Source: Prorocentrum cordatum (Eukaryota; Sar; Dinophyceae; Prorocentrales; Prorocentraceae). From it: a stretch of 64,000 bases of DNA. Shown piece by piece: positions 41,156 to 50,755 of this stretch (position 1 is the stretch's first letter; every line of letters begins with the position of its first letter). The position numbers and the translations under genes are program-made. The stretch spans positions 388,473-452,472 of the forward strand of contig CAUYUJ010012725.1 of the NCBI GenBank assembly GCA_963575745.1, read 5' to 3'. A model generated the notes under the pieces. That model saw only the letters and a program-made list of their open reading frames with translations. It was not told where the DNA came from and searched no databases.

Positions 41156-41864
41156 AGGTAAAGAAGGGTCTGCATGATTGCGGCAGACGGGCAGGCCCAT
41201 CAGTTCAGAGGAGGGCGAGCCGAGCGAGACGAGAGCAGGTGGCCGTCTGGGAGGCCCTCGTCGCCACGGCTGGGCGCGGCTCAGAAGACTGGTGCGTCTG
41301 GATCTCGGGAGGGGTGCGGGGACAGATGTCGAGTTGCAGTTGTCTCAACCCTCTGCTCTGATAAGCTCATCTTGCCCAAGCTCGGTTTGCGCGCACAGGC
41401 GGGCAGGGCTGGGTGGTCGGGGCCTCCCACTGGGAAGGGGCCTTCTCAGAGGAGGCCCGCCTGCCCTCTCAGAAGTGCTCTTACTGGGCCCTCCACTGGC
41501 TTCCTGGAGAGGGGATCATCAGGCGGCTGATGTGAAGAAAGCGACGCGGACCATCCCCTCCCGTGACGTCCCCCTCGCCCCGCCCCAAGACGTGTGTATG
41601 CGGCCGGAGGGAAGCGCGGAAGGCAAGGACGGCGTCACGGAAGGGCACGGTTTGCTAGGGGTCGGTCGGGCCGCGCCCGAGACGGGTGCGATCATATTCC
41701 CCGTGGACGCGATCCTCGCAGCGCGAGCGGGAGCGTCCGTTGGCGCAGACGGCAGCGCGCCCGAGCGCCTCGCATGGGGCCGGAGTTCGGGAGAACGTCG
41801 CTCTGGGCCTCGACTCCCGGAGGGCCCCTGCAGGACCCACGGCGTCCAGCCGTACAAGATCTGA
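41156..41864. other. No gene supported
   Basis: Mixed-residue open frames. 41400-41520 has AGGCGGGCAGGG, CCTTCTCAGAGG and GGCCCGCCTGCCCTC, possibly an eroded family L fold-back. Confidence 0.3.
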
Positions 41865-42110
41865 ATGCGAGGCTCTCAGGGCTTGTCTCGATTCCTCCGA
41901 CTCGATCCGACTCGATTGCGATGGCTTCCGATTCCGATTCGATTCGAGTTCGGATTCCGATTTGGGCTCCGACCTCTAATTGGACGCACAACGCCCTGCC
42001 GATTTTGCGCCGATTCGACGTTTCCCGACTCGGCTGCCGATTTCCGCCGATCCGATTCATGTCGACTTCCGATCCCACTTGTCGATGCGGTTCTGGGCTC
42101 TCCTGGGCTC
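41865..42110. repeat. Dispersed CGATTC-rich repeat, copy 2
   Basis: Same word order as 33530-33780: TCGATTCCTCCGACTCGATC, TTCCGATTCCGATTCGATTC, GATTTCCGCCGATCCGATTC, TTCTGGGCTCTCCTGG. Confidence 0.6.
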
Positions 42111-42184
42111 TCGATTGTTGTCGAATGTCCGACCCACGGCTTCAAGGAAATAGTCACACGTGTCAGCATGGTTCCCTTCAAAGC

Positions 42185-42345
42185 TACAGTCGGGGCCCTG
42201 AGGAAGGAACCCTTTTCGTTGGGGGGCTCGGTGTTCCTTAATTGTTTTGCACTTCGCCTTTGGTTTTGCTGGGTTCCGATGGGAAATCGAAGTTTAAATT
42301 ATGGGAGAAAGGGGCCTCGTTCCTTATTCCCCATATCCTAAGATG
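42185..42345. mobile_element. Family E MITE-like element, copy 3, right end missing
   Basis: The left end is TA-CAGTCGGGGCCCTGAG. The interior matches copy 1 (GAAGGAACCCTTTTCGTTGG, CCGATGGGAAATCGAAGTTT, GGGCCTCGTTCCTTATTC). The expected GCCCCGACTG end is not found. Sequence passes into a CTCC-rich tract. Confidence 0.65.
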
Positions 42346-42415
42346 GGGTTCTTTCCATGACTTGGACGCCTCCTACTCCCTCTCCCTCCTCCTCTTTCCT
42401 CCTCCCCTCCTCCTC

Positions 42416-42778
42416 TTTTCTCATACTCAGACCTACTCATACTCAGACTTACTCATACTCAGACTTACTCATACTCAGACCTACTCATACTCAGACTTAC
42501 TCACACTCAGACATACTCATACACAGACTTACTCATACACAGACTTACTCACACCCAGACGTACTCATACACAGACTTACTCATACCCAGACTTACTCAT
42601 ACACAGTATTACTCATACTCAGACTTACTCATACCCAGACGTACACATACACAGACTTTCTCATACACAGACCTACTCATACCCAGACTTACTCATACAC
42701 AGACTTACTCATACACAGACTTACTCATACTCAGGCATACTCATACTCAGACCTACTCATACTCAGACTTACTCAACA
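42416..42778. repeat. 16-bp minisatellite (TACTCATACTCAGACT)n
   Basis: About 22 units of 16 bp with variants at two positions (TCATAC or ACACAC, CAGACT or CAGACC/CCAGAC). It reads as a TDLLIL/THTQTYSY repeat in frame but has no other gene feature. Confidence 0.9.
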
Positions 42779-42787
42779 CACATCAGA

Positions 42788-44092
42788 TTTGGAGGATGTC
42801 TCAAGCGGGGCGCTGGTTTCAGCACCCCTAAGGGGGGCCGCCAGGGGTGTTTGCACGGGCTCGTTCGCGGCCATTTTGTGGGGATGTCTCAGGCGGTTTG
42901 CTTGTTTCTGGGCTCAACATCCTTGGCTTGGAGAGCAGATTGTGAGGATGTCTCAGGCGGGGCGCTGGTTTCAGCACCCCTAAGGGGAACCGCCAGGGGT
43001 GTTTGCACGGGCTCGTTCGCGGCCATTTTGTGGGGATGTCTCAGCGGTTTGCTTGTTTCTGGGCCTAACATCCTTCGCTTGGAGAGCAGATTGTGAGGAT
43101 GTCTCAGCGGGGCGCTGGTTTCAGCACCCCTAAGGGGAGCCGCCAGGGGTGTTTGCACGGGCTCGTTCGCGGCCATTTTGTGGGGATGTCTCAGGCGGTT
43201 TGCTTGTTTCTGGGCTCAACATCCTTCGCTTGGAGAGCAGATTGTGAGGATGTCTCAGGCGGGGCGCTGGTTTCAGCACCCCTAAGGGGAGCCGCCAGGG
43301 GTGGTTGCACGGGCTCGTTCGCGGCCATTTTGTGGGGATGTCTCAGGCGGTTTGCTTGTTTCTGGGCCAACATCCTTCGCTTGGAGAGCAGATTGTGAGG
43401 ATGTCTCAGGCGGGGCGCTGGTTTCAGCACCCCTAAGGGGAGCCGCCAGGGGTGTTTGCACGGGCTCGTTCGCGGCCATTTTGTGGGGATGTCTCAAGCG
43501 GTTTGCTTGTTTCTGGGCTCAACATCCTTCGCTTGGAGAGCAGATTGTGAGGATGTCTCAGGCGGGGCGCTGGTTTCAGCACCCCTAAGGGGGGCCGCCA
43601 GGGGTGTTTGCACGGGCTCGTTCGCGGCCATTTTGTGGGGATGTCTCAGGCGGTTTGCTTGTTTCTGGGCCTCAACATCCTTCGCTTGGAGAGCAGATTG
43701 TGAGGATGTCTCAGGCGGGGCGCTGGTTTCAGCACCCCTAAGGGGAGCCGCCAGGGGTGTTTGCACGGGCTCGTTCGCGGCCATTTTGTGGGGATGTCTC
43801 AGGCGGTTTGCTTGTTTCTGGGCTCAACATCCTTCGCTTGGAGAGCAGATTGTGAGGATGTCTCAGGCGGGGCGCTGGTTTCAGCACCCCTAAGGGGAGC
43901 CGCCAGGGGTGTTTGCACGGGCTCGTTCGCGGCCATTTTGTGGGGATGTCTCAGGCGGTTTGCTTGTTTCTGGGCTCAACATCCTTCGCTTGGAGAGCAG
44001 ATTGTGAGGATGTCTCAGGCGGGGCGCTGGTTTCAGCACCCCTAAGGGGAGCCCTCGTTCGCGGTCAGTTTGTGGGGATGTCTCAGGCGCCA
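42788..44092. repeat. 152-bp satellite, about 8.5 units
   Basis: The unit contains GGATGTCTCAGGCGGGGCGC, CAGCACCCCTAAGGGGAGCC, GGGTGTTTGCACGGGCTCGT, GCGGCCATTTTGTGGGGATG, TTTGCTTGTTTCTGGGC and CTTCGCTTGGAGAGCAGATT. CCAGGGGTGT marks units at 42841, 42993, 43143, 43295, 43446, 43598, 43751 and 43903. The word GGATGTCTCAGGCGG occurs twice per unit, which hints at an older dimer. The last unit has an internal deletion. Confidence 0.9.
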
Positions 44093-44839
44093 ACATCGCC
44101 GGCGGGGCAACGCCTCCAAAAGTGGTGAAACGCGCCCTGGGGAACCAGGGTTGAGGAGGAAGAGGGGGGAGGGGTGCGGGCGGGCGGAGACTTTTTGCAA
44201 ACATGTTTGCGCCCGAGGTTGAGACCCGATGCGAAGTGCGGACGGTTAAAGCTGGGGTGCAGGTCGCGAGGTGCCGCTTGAAGCGCTTGTCACTCGTGCT
44301 CCCCATGGTGCTTCGGACGCGGCGCCGAGGGAATTCTTTGCCTTGACAAAAAAGATGCGCGGGCATATGCACGTGAATGAATGCATGCACGCGGTGGATG
44401 TGCAGCCGCGCTGCGCGCGCGTGTGCTCGCCGCTCACATGGACGCGCTCGTGGAGCAAACATCTATCATGGATAAATGCTCACCGTGGCACTACCCTCCA
44501 ACATGACATGCACTTATGGCTTTGTGTGGCTAAACGCTCGTCTTACATATCCCACTGCCAACTATCCTAAAACATATGCACATATGGGAAGCTCCAAAGC
44601 TACCACGGGCTGACAAGGGGAAGGCCTGGCAGCTGAGGAGGGGGGATGAAGAGGAAGAGGCTCGCATTCAACCATGCTCAAAGCTCACTCTGATTCATGC
44701 GCAATCACTCGCATTAGGGGTCACTCGTCTTCGTCTGCCCTGTCGCCACGTGGACGCGCTATTGTAGTCGGCCGCTCATGAACAGACGCTCGCCACGGCA
44801 TGACATAAAACATGAGATGCACATATGAGGAGCTCCACG
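44093..44839. other. No gene seen
   Basis: Unique sequence. GGACGCGCTCGTGGAGCAAA and GGACGCGCTATTGTAG flank 44440-44760, and CACATATG words occur near 44580 and 44820. No coding motif. Confidence 0.35.
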
Positions 44840-44882
44840 CAGTGAGTAATTTATGGTTCCTTAGGTCAACGCCCCGACTGTA
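44840..44882. mobile_element. Family E remnant of 43 bp, internally deleted
   Basis: CAGTGAGTAATTTATGGTTC, then CTTAGGTCAACGCCCCGACTG-TA. Both outer ends of family E are present with nearly all of the interior missing. Confidence 0.55.
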
Positions 44883-45495
44883 TAGCAAGCTCTGGCCGGT
44901 TGTCCTTGGCGCGACCGGCATTGACGGTGTGCCTCTGGAGGGTGGCGTGCCGAGCGGAGCCGGTGGCCGCGCGGCCCACGGACGTGGGCGCCCACGGGCG
45001 GTGGCGCTCGATGGCGCCACCCGGTGGCCGGCGGCGGCGCTCGAGGATGCCGGCCAGCCGGTCGTCAGAATTGCTCTGCGGGGGCGGAAAAGAGGGGGGT
45101 GCTGAATAGGTCTCCAGATTTCATGGCGCCTCTTCTCATTTCATTACGTCCCTGGCCCCCCCGCTGGGCCGCGCATGTGCCGCCGGTCATGATTTGCACC
45201 CCCACGTCTTGGACACCCCCTTCTTGGCCGCTCCCGAGCTCTGTCGGCAGGGGTCGGCCGGATGTGCCCGAGCTTCTCACCTCAGCGGCACCGTAACGGG
45301 TACTCACTAACGGGTACTCTGGAAAGTTGCCGAACGTTGCCTGTTTAGGGTCTCTCTTTCTGGCATGGCAGCGTTGCCCACGTCGGGGAGGGTGGGGTTC
45401 GCGGGGTCACTGGTCAAAGTACCCGTTAGTGGAATCCCCGTTCGAGGGGCGTTGATAACATGAAGTATCACTTTGGTTTCTGATGCCGACTTGTC
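44883..45495. other. No gene supported
   Basis: GC-rich stretch (44940-45060) and unique spacer. AACGGGTACTC is duplicated at 45296 and 45309. Confidence 0.3.
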
Positions 45496-45624
45496 TACAC
45501 GGGGGGGCCCATGCCAAGAGGCACCCGGCCTGCCTCCAGGGTGCCCCCGGGTTCTCGGGGCCCGATGGTTTTGCCATGGACAAGCGTGACGCTCCCACAC
45601 TAACAAACAATGGACGCCTTGGGG
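45496..45624 (+). mobile_element. Family B MITE-like element, copy 6, truncated
   Basis: The left end is TA-CACGGGGGGGCCCATGCC, followed by CTGCCTCCAGGGTGCCC and CAATGGACGCCTTGGGG. It stops where a family C element begins, so its own right end is lost or displaced. Confidence 0.6.
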
Positions 45625-45788
45625 TTACGTCAGGCACGTCTCTCCACGGTCGGAATTTTCAAGAATAGTTTTAAAATGAATACGGGGACCATTCGTTGAG
45701 CATTGTCTGATCATTGTTGAATAATCCTCTAGTGTTTATAACTGTTCGTCCACCAAAATCCCCTTGTAGGGGGACATGCCCGATCTGA
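45625..45788. mobile_element. Family C MITE-like element, inserted in or replacing the end of a family B copy
   Basis: The left end TTACGTCAGGCACGTCTCTC, then CACGGTCGGAATTTTC, is a diverged arm. The right end is CAAAATCCCCTTGTAGGGGG, then ACATGCCCGATCTGA. The centre is AT-rich. Confidence 0.6.
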
Positions 45789-45816
45789 CCCTGGGCTCTT
45801 CCTGTGATCGGGCCCC

Positions 45817-45954
45817 TACAGTCGAGTTTGACTGGTAGGTCGACCTGCCAAGACAGGGGTGCCCTTGTGTCCTGCGGTTTTCGCGACCCGTGCCTTCTAC
45901 GTTCCGCTGGCAGCGTGGCCATTCGCGTGTCCTCTCCAATCCACCCCGACTGTA
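45817..45954. mobile_element. Family D MITE-like element, copy 3 (TA-flanked)
   Basis: The left end is TA-CAGTCGAGTTTGACTGG and the right end AATCCACCCCGACTG-TA. The interior has GGTCGACCTGCCAAGACAGG and GCCCTTGTGTCCTGCGG. TA on both sides. Confidence 0.7.
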
Positions 45955-46172
45955 CACGCCGGTCGTTGAAAGTAGGTATTTTTGGATTCCCAGATCCCAA
46001 TCTACTTCATGCGCCGTCCTACTTCAAGAATCGGCACGCATTTGCTGTGTTCTGTCATTCTCTGGGGGGGCCTGGGCCCAATCAACCTAATCCGCCTTCC
46101 TACTTCATGTGCTTACCTATCTTCCGGCCGACGTGTACTGGAATCGTGGCCCTTCACGACAGGTGACCAGAG
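45955..46172. other. No gene seen
   Basis: Spacer with CCTACTTCAAG and CCTACTTCATG words about 90 bp apart. Confidence 0.3.
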
Positions 46173-46370
46173 TTAAGTCGGGCGTGTCCCCCTACAGGGG
46201 GATTTTCGACGACAGATGAAACATATCCCCAAAAGAGTCAAAACATGACCCAAAAATGGTCCGGGGACTACTTTTTAAAAAATATCAGTGGACCAGTTTG
46301 GGGGTATTGCTTTGCGTATTTTTTATCTTTCGCCCCAAAATCCCCCTGTAGGGGGACACGCCCGACTTGA
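46173..46370. mobile_element. Family C MITE-like element (best preserved)
   Basis: The left arm is TTAAGTCGGGCGTGTCCCCC, TACAGGGGGATTTTCGACGA. The right arm is CGCCCCAAAATCCCCCTGTA, GGGGGACACGCCCGACTTGA. The arms match over ~38 bp and each itself contains the small palindrome CCCCCTACAGGGGG. The ~120-bp centre is AT-rich with TGGTCCGGGGACTA. Confidence 0.8.
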
Positions 46371-46554
46371 GACCAGAGGCGCGCGAGCAAGGCAGGAGGC
46401 GCCCGCACACCCGACGGCGGCGCGCCGCCCCACGGCGCGGCGCGCCGGGGGGGGCCCGCCGCCCGTCCGGTGCAGTCGGGCGCGGCCGTGGTGGGCGGCC
46501 GCCCTCCAGACCTCTTGGCGCCGTGGCCTGTCCAACCGGAAGCTCCAGCGGGTC
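46371..46554. other. GC-rich spacer, no gene
   Basis: Extremely GC-rich (GGCGCGCCGCCCCACGGCGC). No coding call. Confidence 0.3.
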
Positions 46555-46831
46555 GTCCTCCTCCTCTCCCTCCTCCTCCTCCTCCTCCTCCTCCTCCTCC
46601 TCTCCTCCTCCTCTCCCCCACCTCCTCGTCCCCTTCCTCGTCCCCCTCCTCCTCCTCTGCTCTCTCCCCTCTCCTCCTCCTCGTCCACCTCGTTCTCCCC
46701 CTCCCCACCTCCTCTTCTCCCTACTCCTCTCCCTCCTCCTCCTCCTCCTCCTCCTTTTCCTCCTCGTCCCCCTCCTCGTCCCCCTCTTCCTCCTCCTCCC
46801 CCTGCTCCTCCTACTCCTCCACTTCCTCCTC
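46555..46831. repeat. (TCC)n array
   Basis: TCC, CTC and CCCC units for ~275 bp. Confidence 0.9.
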
Positions 46832-46983
46832 TTAAGTTGGGCGTGTCCCTCTACAGGGGGGGAAAATCAAGCATAGTCTAACAGCAGTCTGGGGACTATT
46901 GATGATAATGTGTTGCGTATCTGTTGCTCTATTGTTGCATTCGTCGTCCAGAATCCGCCTGTCGCGGGACCTGCCCGACCTAA
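46832..46983. mobile_element. Family C MITE-like element next to a (TCC)n array
   Basis: The left end is TTAAGTTGGGCGTGTCCCTC, TACAGGGGG. The right end is CAGAATCCGCCTGTCGCGGG, ACCTGCCCGACCTAA. The left border is the exact edge of the TCC array. Confidence 0.7.
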
Positions 46984-47004
46984 AGCTGAGGGGAGAGGTG
47001 GGAG

Positions 47005-47090
47005 GTGGAGGAGGAGGAGGAGGAGGAGGAGGAGGAGGGGAAGGAGGAGGTGGTGGAGGAGGAGGAGGAGGAGGAGGACGAGGAGGTGAG
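47005..47090. repeat. (GGA)n microsatellite
   Basis: GGA triplets with GGT interruptions. Confidence 0.9.
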
Positions 47091-47308
47091 GTCGCGCGCC
47101 GCGCCAGCTAGGCTGCCCAGCCCCGCGCGCGACGGAAAAGCGTGCTCGCCGGCGGGCCCCCTCCGCCTCCCCCGGCCGCCTTCCACTCCCCCCGTGGGTG
47201 GTCAGTAAGGTCCGCGGCAAAGGGCGGGGCGGCGACGGCGCCAACATAGCCGCCAGATCTACGCACAGGCCCAGTCCTCGGAACAGAAGTAAGGAGCCCC
47301 TAAATGCA

Positions 47309-47460
47309 AGCATTGTTTGGGAATCTATAGATATATAGATATAGAGATATATAAAGATGTGAACAAATAGCCTAGTTTGGGAACATATATATATATATAT
47401 AGATTCCTCGGAGCATTGTTTGGGAATATATAGATATATAGCGACGTGAACAAATAGGTA
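47309..47460. repeat. AT-rich island: (TA)n and duplicated TTTGGGAATATATAGATATA
   Basis: GCATTGTTTGGGAATCTATA and GCATTGTTTGGGAATATATA, each followed by GATATATAG and GTGAACAAATAG, form a ~100-bp direct duplication with TA runs. It is the most AT-rich place in the window. Confidence 0.7.
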
Positions 47461-47699
47461 ATAATTCTTCACGCTTCGCGTATCCCCACCAGCCCATCTC
47501 AAAACAGTAACTCTAGCGAAGCATGCCGACAGTCGTGTTTTTCAGGCGTGTTTCCGACTGCCCCCGCATATCTCCCCTGTTCCTCCTTCCTCCCGCCTCC
47601 TTGTACATCCTCCTTGTGGTGGGAGCGGGAGAAGGACGAGGCGGAGGAGGAGGGAGAGAAAGCGCTCCTCGTGGTTTGAGTCGTTTGGGGTTTCTCGTC

Positions 47700-47870
47700 C
47701 TGGTGTGAGTCGTTCGGGCCCTTCTTCCTGGTGTGAGTCGTTCGGGCTCTTCGTGGTGTGAGTCGTTCGGGCTCTTCGTCCTGGTGTGAGTCGTTCGGGC
47801 TTCTCGTGGTGTGAGTTGTTCGGGCCCCTCGTCCTGGTGTGAGTCGTTCGGGCCCCTCCTCCTGCCCGTC
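47700..47870. repeat. Minisatellite, GTGTGAGTCGTTCGGGC units
   Basis: Six units of ~24-30 bp: GTGTGAGTCGTTCGGGCCCT, then TCNTCCTG, with some units lacking the tail. Confidence 0.8.
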
Positions 47871-47899
47871 CAGAAACGACGCCCAGGCGAGTAGAGGGT

Positions 47900-48425
47900 C
47901 GTCCTGATGGGCTTTTCGGCGTCTTGGGTGCCTCGGGGGGGCCTCTTTGGGCCGTTTGGGATCCTCTTGGGGGCCTCCTGGGGGCCTCTTGGGGCCATCT
48001 TGGGGCCTCTTGGTGCCTCCTGGGCGCTTCTTGGGGCCATCTTGGAGGAAATCGATCAAAGAAGAGGGGAGCTTTATTAGCGTTGCCCCCTCAGAAGGCC
48101 AACATGGGGCCAAAACCTTAGTAAAATCAATGATTTTGGCTTGAAAGAAGAGGGGAGCTTTAATTAGCGCTGCCCCCTCAGAAGGCCAAAATGGGGCCAA
48201 AACCTTAGTAAAATCAATGATTCTGGCTTCAAAGAAGAGGGGAGCACTTTTCTGCCTCCCCCCGTCGGGGCCAGAATCCTCGTGAGGGGTGTCGTTTGTT
48301 AGCCCTCCCAGGAGTCGAAAAAGACCCCTCCAACGACCCGCGGGGCGCCCTCTCCAGGCCCAGGGGGAGGGGGTAGGGGGAGGGGTAAACCCCTCCCCGA
48401 AGGGGAAGAAGGGGGGTTGAGAACA
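47900..48425. repeat. Composite dispersed repeat, copy 2, with a 91-bp tandem duplication
   Basis: GGCCTCTTGGGGCC words (47925-48050) are followed by two ~91-bp units (GAAGAGGGGAGCTTTATTAG, GCCCCCTCAGAAGGCCAACA, AACCTTAGTAAAATCAATGA) at ~48058 and ~48149. Then comes the GC-rich tail (GGGGCCAGAATCCTCGTGAG, AACCCCTCCCCGAAGGGGAA) also found at 4480-4640. The 91-bp duplication is absent from copy 1. Confidence 0.65.
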
Positions 48426-49180
48426 GAGCGGGCTCTCTAAACCACTCACGCCCAAAGGGCTGGTGGGATTCCCTCGGGGCGCGGGAAAATCCAGGAATCG
48501 AGCGCAAACAGAGACACCTGCCTGGCGATGGCGTGGGCCGTTTTCGTTTCGATGCCGTTTTGCGTGAAGGGCCGACTGGCGAGACGAAGCGCGGGAGAAC
48601 GACAGCGGGGCGAAAGCGAACCACGCCGGTTAGGTTCAGCCCTGGTCCGCGGTGTTTTTTTTTGGCTGCCGGGCAGGGCGGCATATGCATCTCGTGAGCT
48701 TGGTGTTTGAGCCTCTTGCCCCAACCTCGTCGATCCTAGCCCCTCCTCCCTCCATCCCTGACCCGTTCCCGATCTCCCCCCTCATTCCCCCTCTACGTCT
48801 GCCGCCGTGCCCTGGCCCCAGGAGAACCATTCGGTATGATAAACGAGGCCCCATGGGGGGAGACAACACAAAAACGTGCCCCAGGGAAGACGGGGTCGAG
48901 ACCGCCAGAGCTCCACGTCGCGAGCAGCGATCCGACGGCGCGGAGGTCCTTCCTTTCTGCGCCAATGTGGGACAATTGTCGCGCGCAGCTTGTTTCGGCT
49001 GGCCCCCATACCTACTCCCAGTCTCATGCTCGTTCTCCGCCCCTTGCGCATTCCAGTCCCTCCTTTCCTCTCTCGCTTCATCCTTTCGCAATGCGATCGC
49101 CTTACTTTTCTCCCGTCTCGGTCCGTCCTCTCCCTTCCCCTGTTTCCTCCTCAATGGTGCTGGGGCTTGTGCTTGGGCAT
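48426..49180. other. No gene supported
   Basis: Mixed-composition open frames without motifs. 48730-48830 is C/T-rich. Confidence 0.3.
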
Positions 49181-49700
49181 GCCAGACGGGATATCCACGC
49201 AAGCCTGCGGGGGTGCCAAGGAGACAAGGCATGCTCGGGGATTCGCCGTGGGGATGCCCGCGGGAATGCCTAGGCTTTAGGGGGTGGGTGGCGTGAGGCG
49301 TGCCTGGGAGGATGCCTAGGCATGCCCGGAGGGGATGTCCAGGCATGCCTGGGGGGATGCCCGGGGGGGGGGGGCCCAGGCATGCCTCCGGGGATGCGAA
49401 GGCATGCCTGGAGGGACGCCCAGGCAGGCCACCAGTGCGATGCCCAGGCATGCCTGTTGGGGTGCATGCCTGGACGTAGATGGGCGCAGCAATGCCAAGG
49501 GCATGCCTGGAGGTGATGCCTGGGCATGCCTGAGGGGGCTGCCTTGGCATGCCTGGCGTATGCCCAGGGGGATGCCTGGGCATGTCCCGGGGGACGCCTC
49601 GGCCTGCCCGGGGATGCCACATCGGCGTGACTGTGGGGCTGCCTCGGCATGCCCGGGGGGCCGCCTCGGCGTGCCAGGATGACGCCCGCGTGGGCACCTC
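49181..49700. repeat. Degenerate minisatellite, GGCATGCCTGGGGGGATGCC units
   Basis: More than 15 units of ~20-30 bp built from the self-complementary word AGGCATGCCT and GGGGATGCC. Each unit can pair with its neighbours. The Gly/His/Pro frames on both strands are spurious. Confidence 0.75.
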
Positions 49701-49844
49701 GGCGCGCCTCCCACGCGTCAGCAGCCGGGCGGGGCAGGACGGCCACATCCGCCCCCCAGGCGTAGCAGGGCGTGGCCCGTGGGATAGCCCCTCGTTCCCC
49801 CGCCCGCGCGCCCAGTCGTCCTCCTCCTTCCCCCCCCCTTCCTC

Positions 49845-50004
49845 GGGAGGGGCAGGAGCACACAGACACAAGGAATCGTCGACTCCCAGGAGGAGACGGG
49901 AGAATACGGGAAGTCAGGGGGAAGACGAAAGCCCAGAAAGCACTTGCACAATTACATGGGGCATCCTGGGATCTGTGCTTGTTTGTTTGTGTGTCCCTGG
50001 GCCC
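49845..50004. mobile_element. Family H MITE-like element, copy 3
   Basis: The left end is GGGAGGGGCAGGAGCACACA, GACACAAGGAATCGTCGACT. The right end is TTTGTTTGTGTGTCCCTGGG, CCCC. It has no TA expansion. Confidence 0.65.
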
Positions 50005-50065
50005 CAGCACTTACGCCCATCCCATCCCATTGCTCGATCTGTCCTCGCCCCCTCGGCGCAGCGGC

Positions 50066-50339
50066 CTACGGTGCCCGGACAAAAAGTGTCCACGCCGACG
50101 GCGCGAAGATAATCAGGCATGATGGCAACGACAATTGCAATGCACATGTGGCTCGCCCCCCTCACCCCCAAACCCAAAGTTGAAGTGTCCACATTTTGTC
50201 CCCCGCGCGTTGCCTCGCACCCAACCCCGTCGACTTTGGGTTTTTGGTGGCGGGGGCTATGGATATTTATTCGACGCAGTTCGATGTCGTGTCATATTGG
50301 CGCGATGGGTGTGGCCACTTTTTGTCCACCCACCGTAGG
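50066..50339. mobile_element. Family M inverted-repeat element, single copy
   Basis: The left end is CCTACGGTGCCCGGACAAAA, AGTGTCCACGCC. The right end, read on the other strand, is CCTACGGTGGGTGGACAAAA, AGTGGCCACACC, so the ends match over ~32 bp. A second inner pair (AACCCAAAGTTGAAGTGTCC on the left half, ACCCAAAGTCGACGGGG on the opposite strand) lies nearer the centre. Confidence 0.7.
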
Positions 50340-50755
50340 AGATCAAATACAGAATTGATGTATCCCAAAATAGACTTGTTCGTCGAGTCGCCGAAGGAAC
50401 ACGTAGCAGTCCACGAACGTTTTATTTTCTCTTCTTCAGGTGCGACGGAAAGTCAATTTCCGGGGAAATCAATACTGCAGTTGATCCCCTACTCGAATCA
50501 AGGGGTCGTGGATTAGCGACGGGTCCCGTTTCCATGGGAAACCGCGACCTTCCGCCACCGAGCGAGGCGGCACCTGACGCGTTTTGGGGAGGGCACCTCC
50601 TCCGATCTATGGACTTGGCGACCGCGCGCCAAATCCATGGATCGCTAATCCATGTCTCCGCGCCCCCGATTCCTCTCAGCGACCATTTGCCTTCCCCATC
50701 GCTCCGTCCTCTGCCCCCTCCCTTTGCCTTCCCCTCCCCCCCATGAGCCCTCGGC
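50340..50755. other. No gene; possible weak inverted pair GTGGATTAGCGA
   Basis: GTGGATTAGCGA (50509) is inverted to TCGCTAATCCAT (50641). Too short to call an element. Confidence 0.3.

Noticed and set aside
42416-42778. Second candidate for a CRISPR-like array
   Set aside because: A plain 16-bp minisatellite without spacers.
42788-44092. CRISPR-like regular spacing
   Set aside because: The whole 152-bp unit is repeated with no unique spacers, and the DNA is eukaryotic in character.
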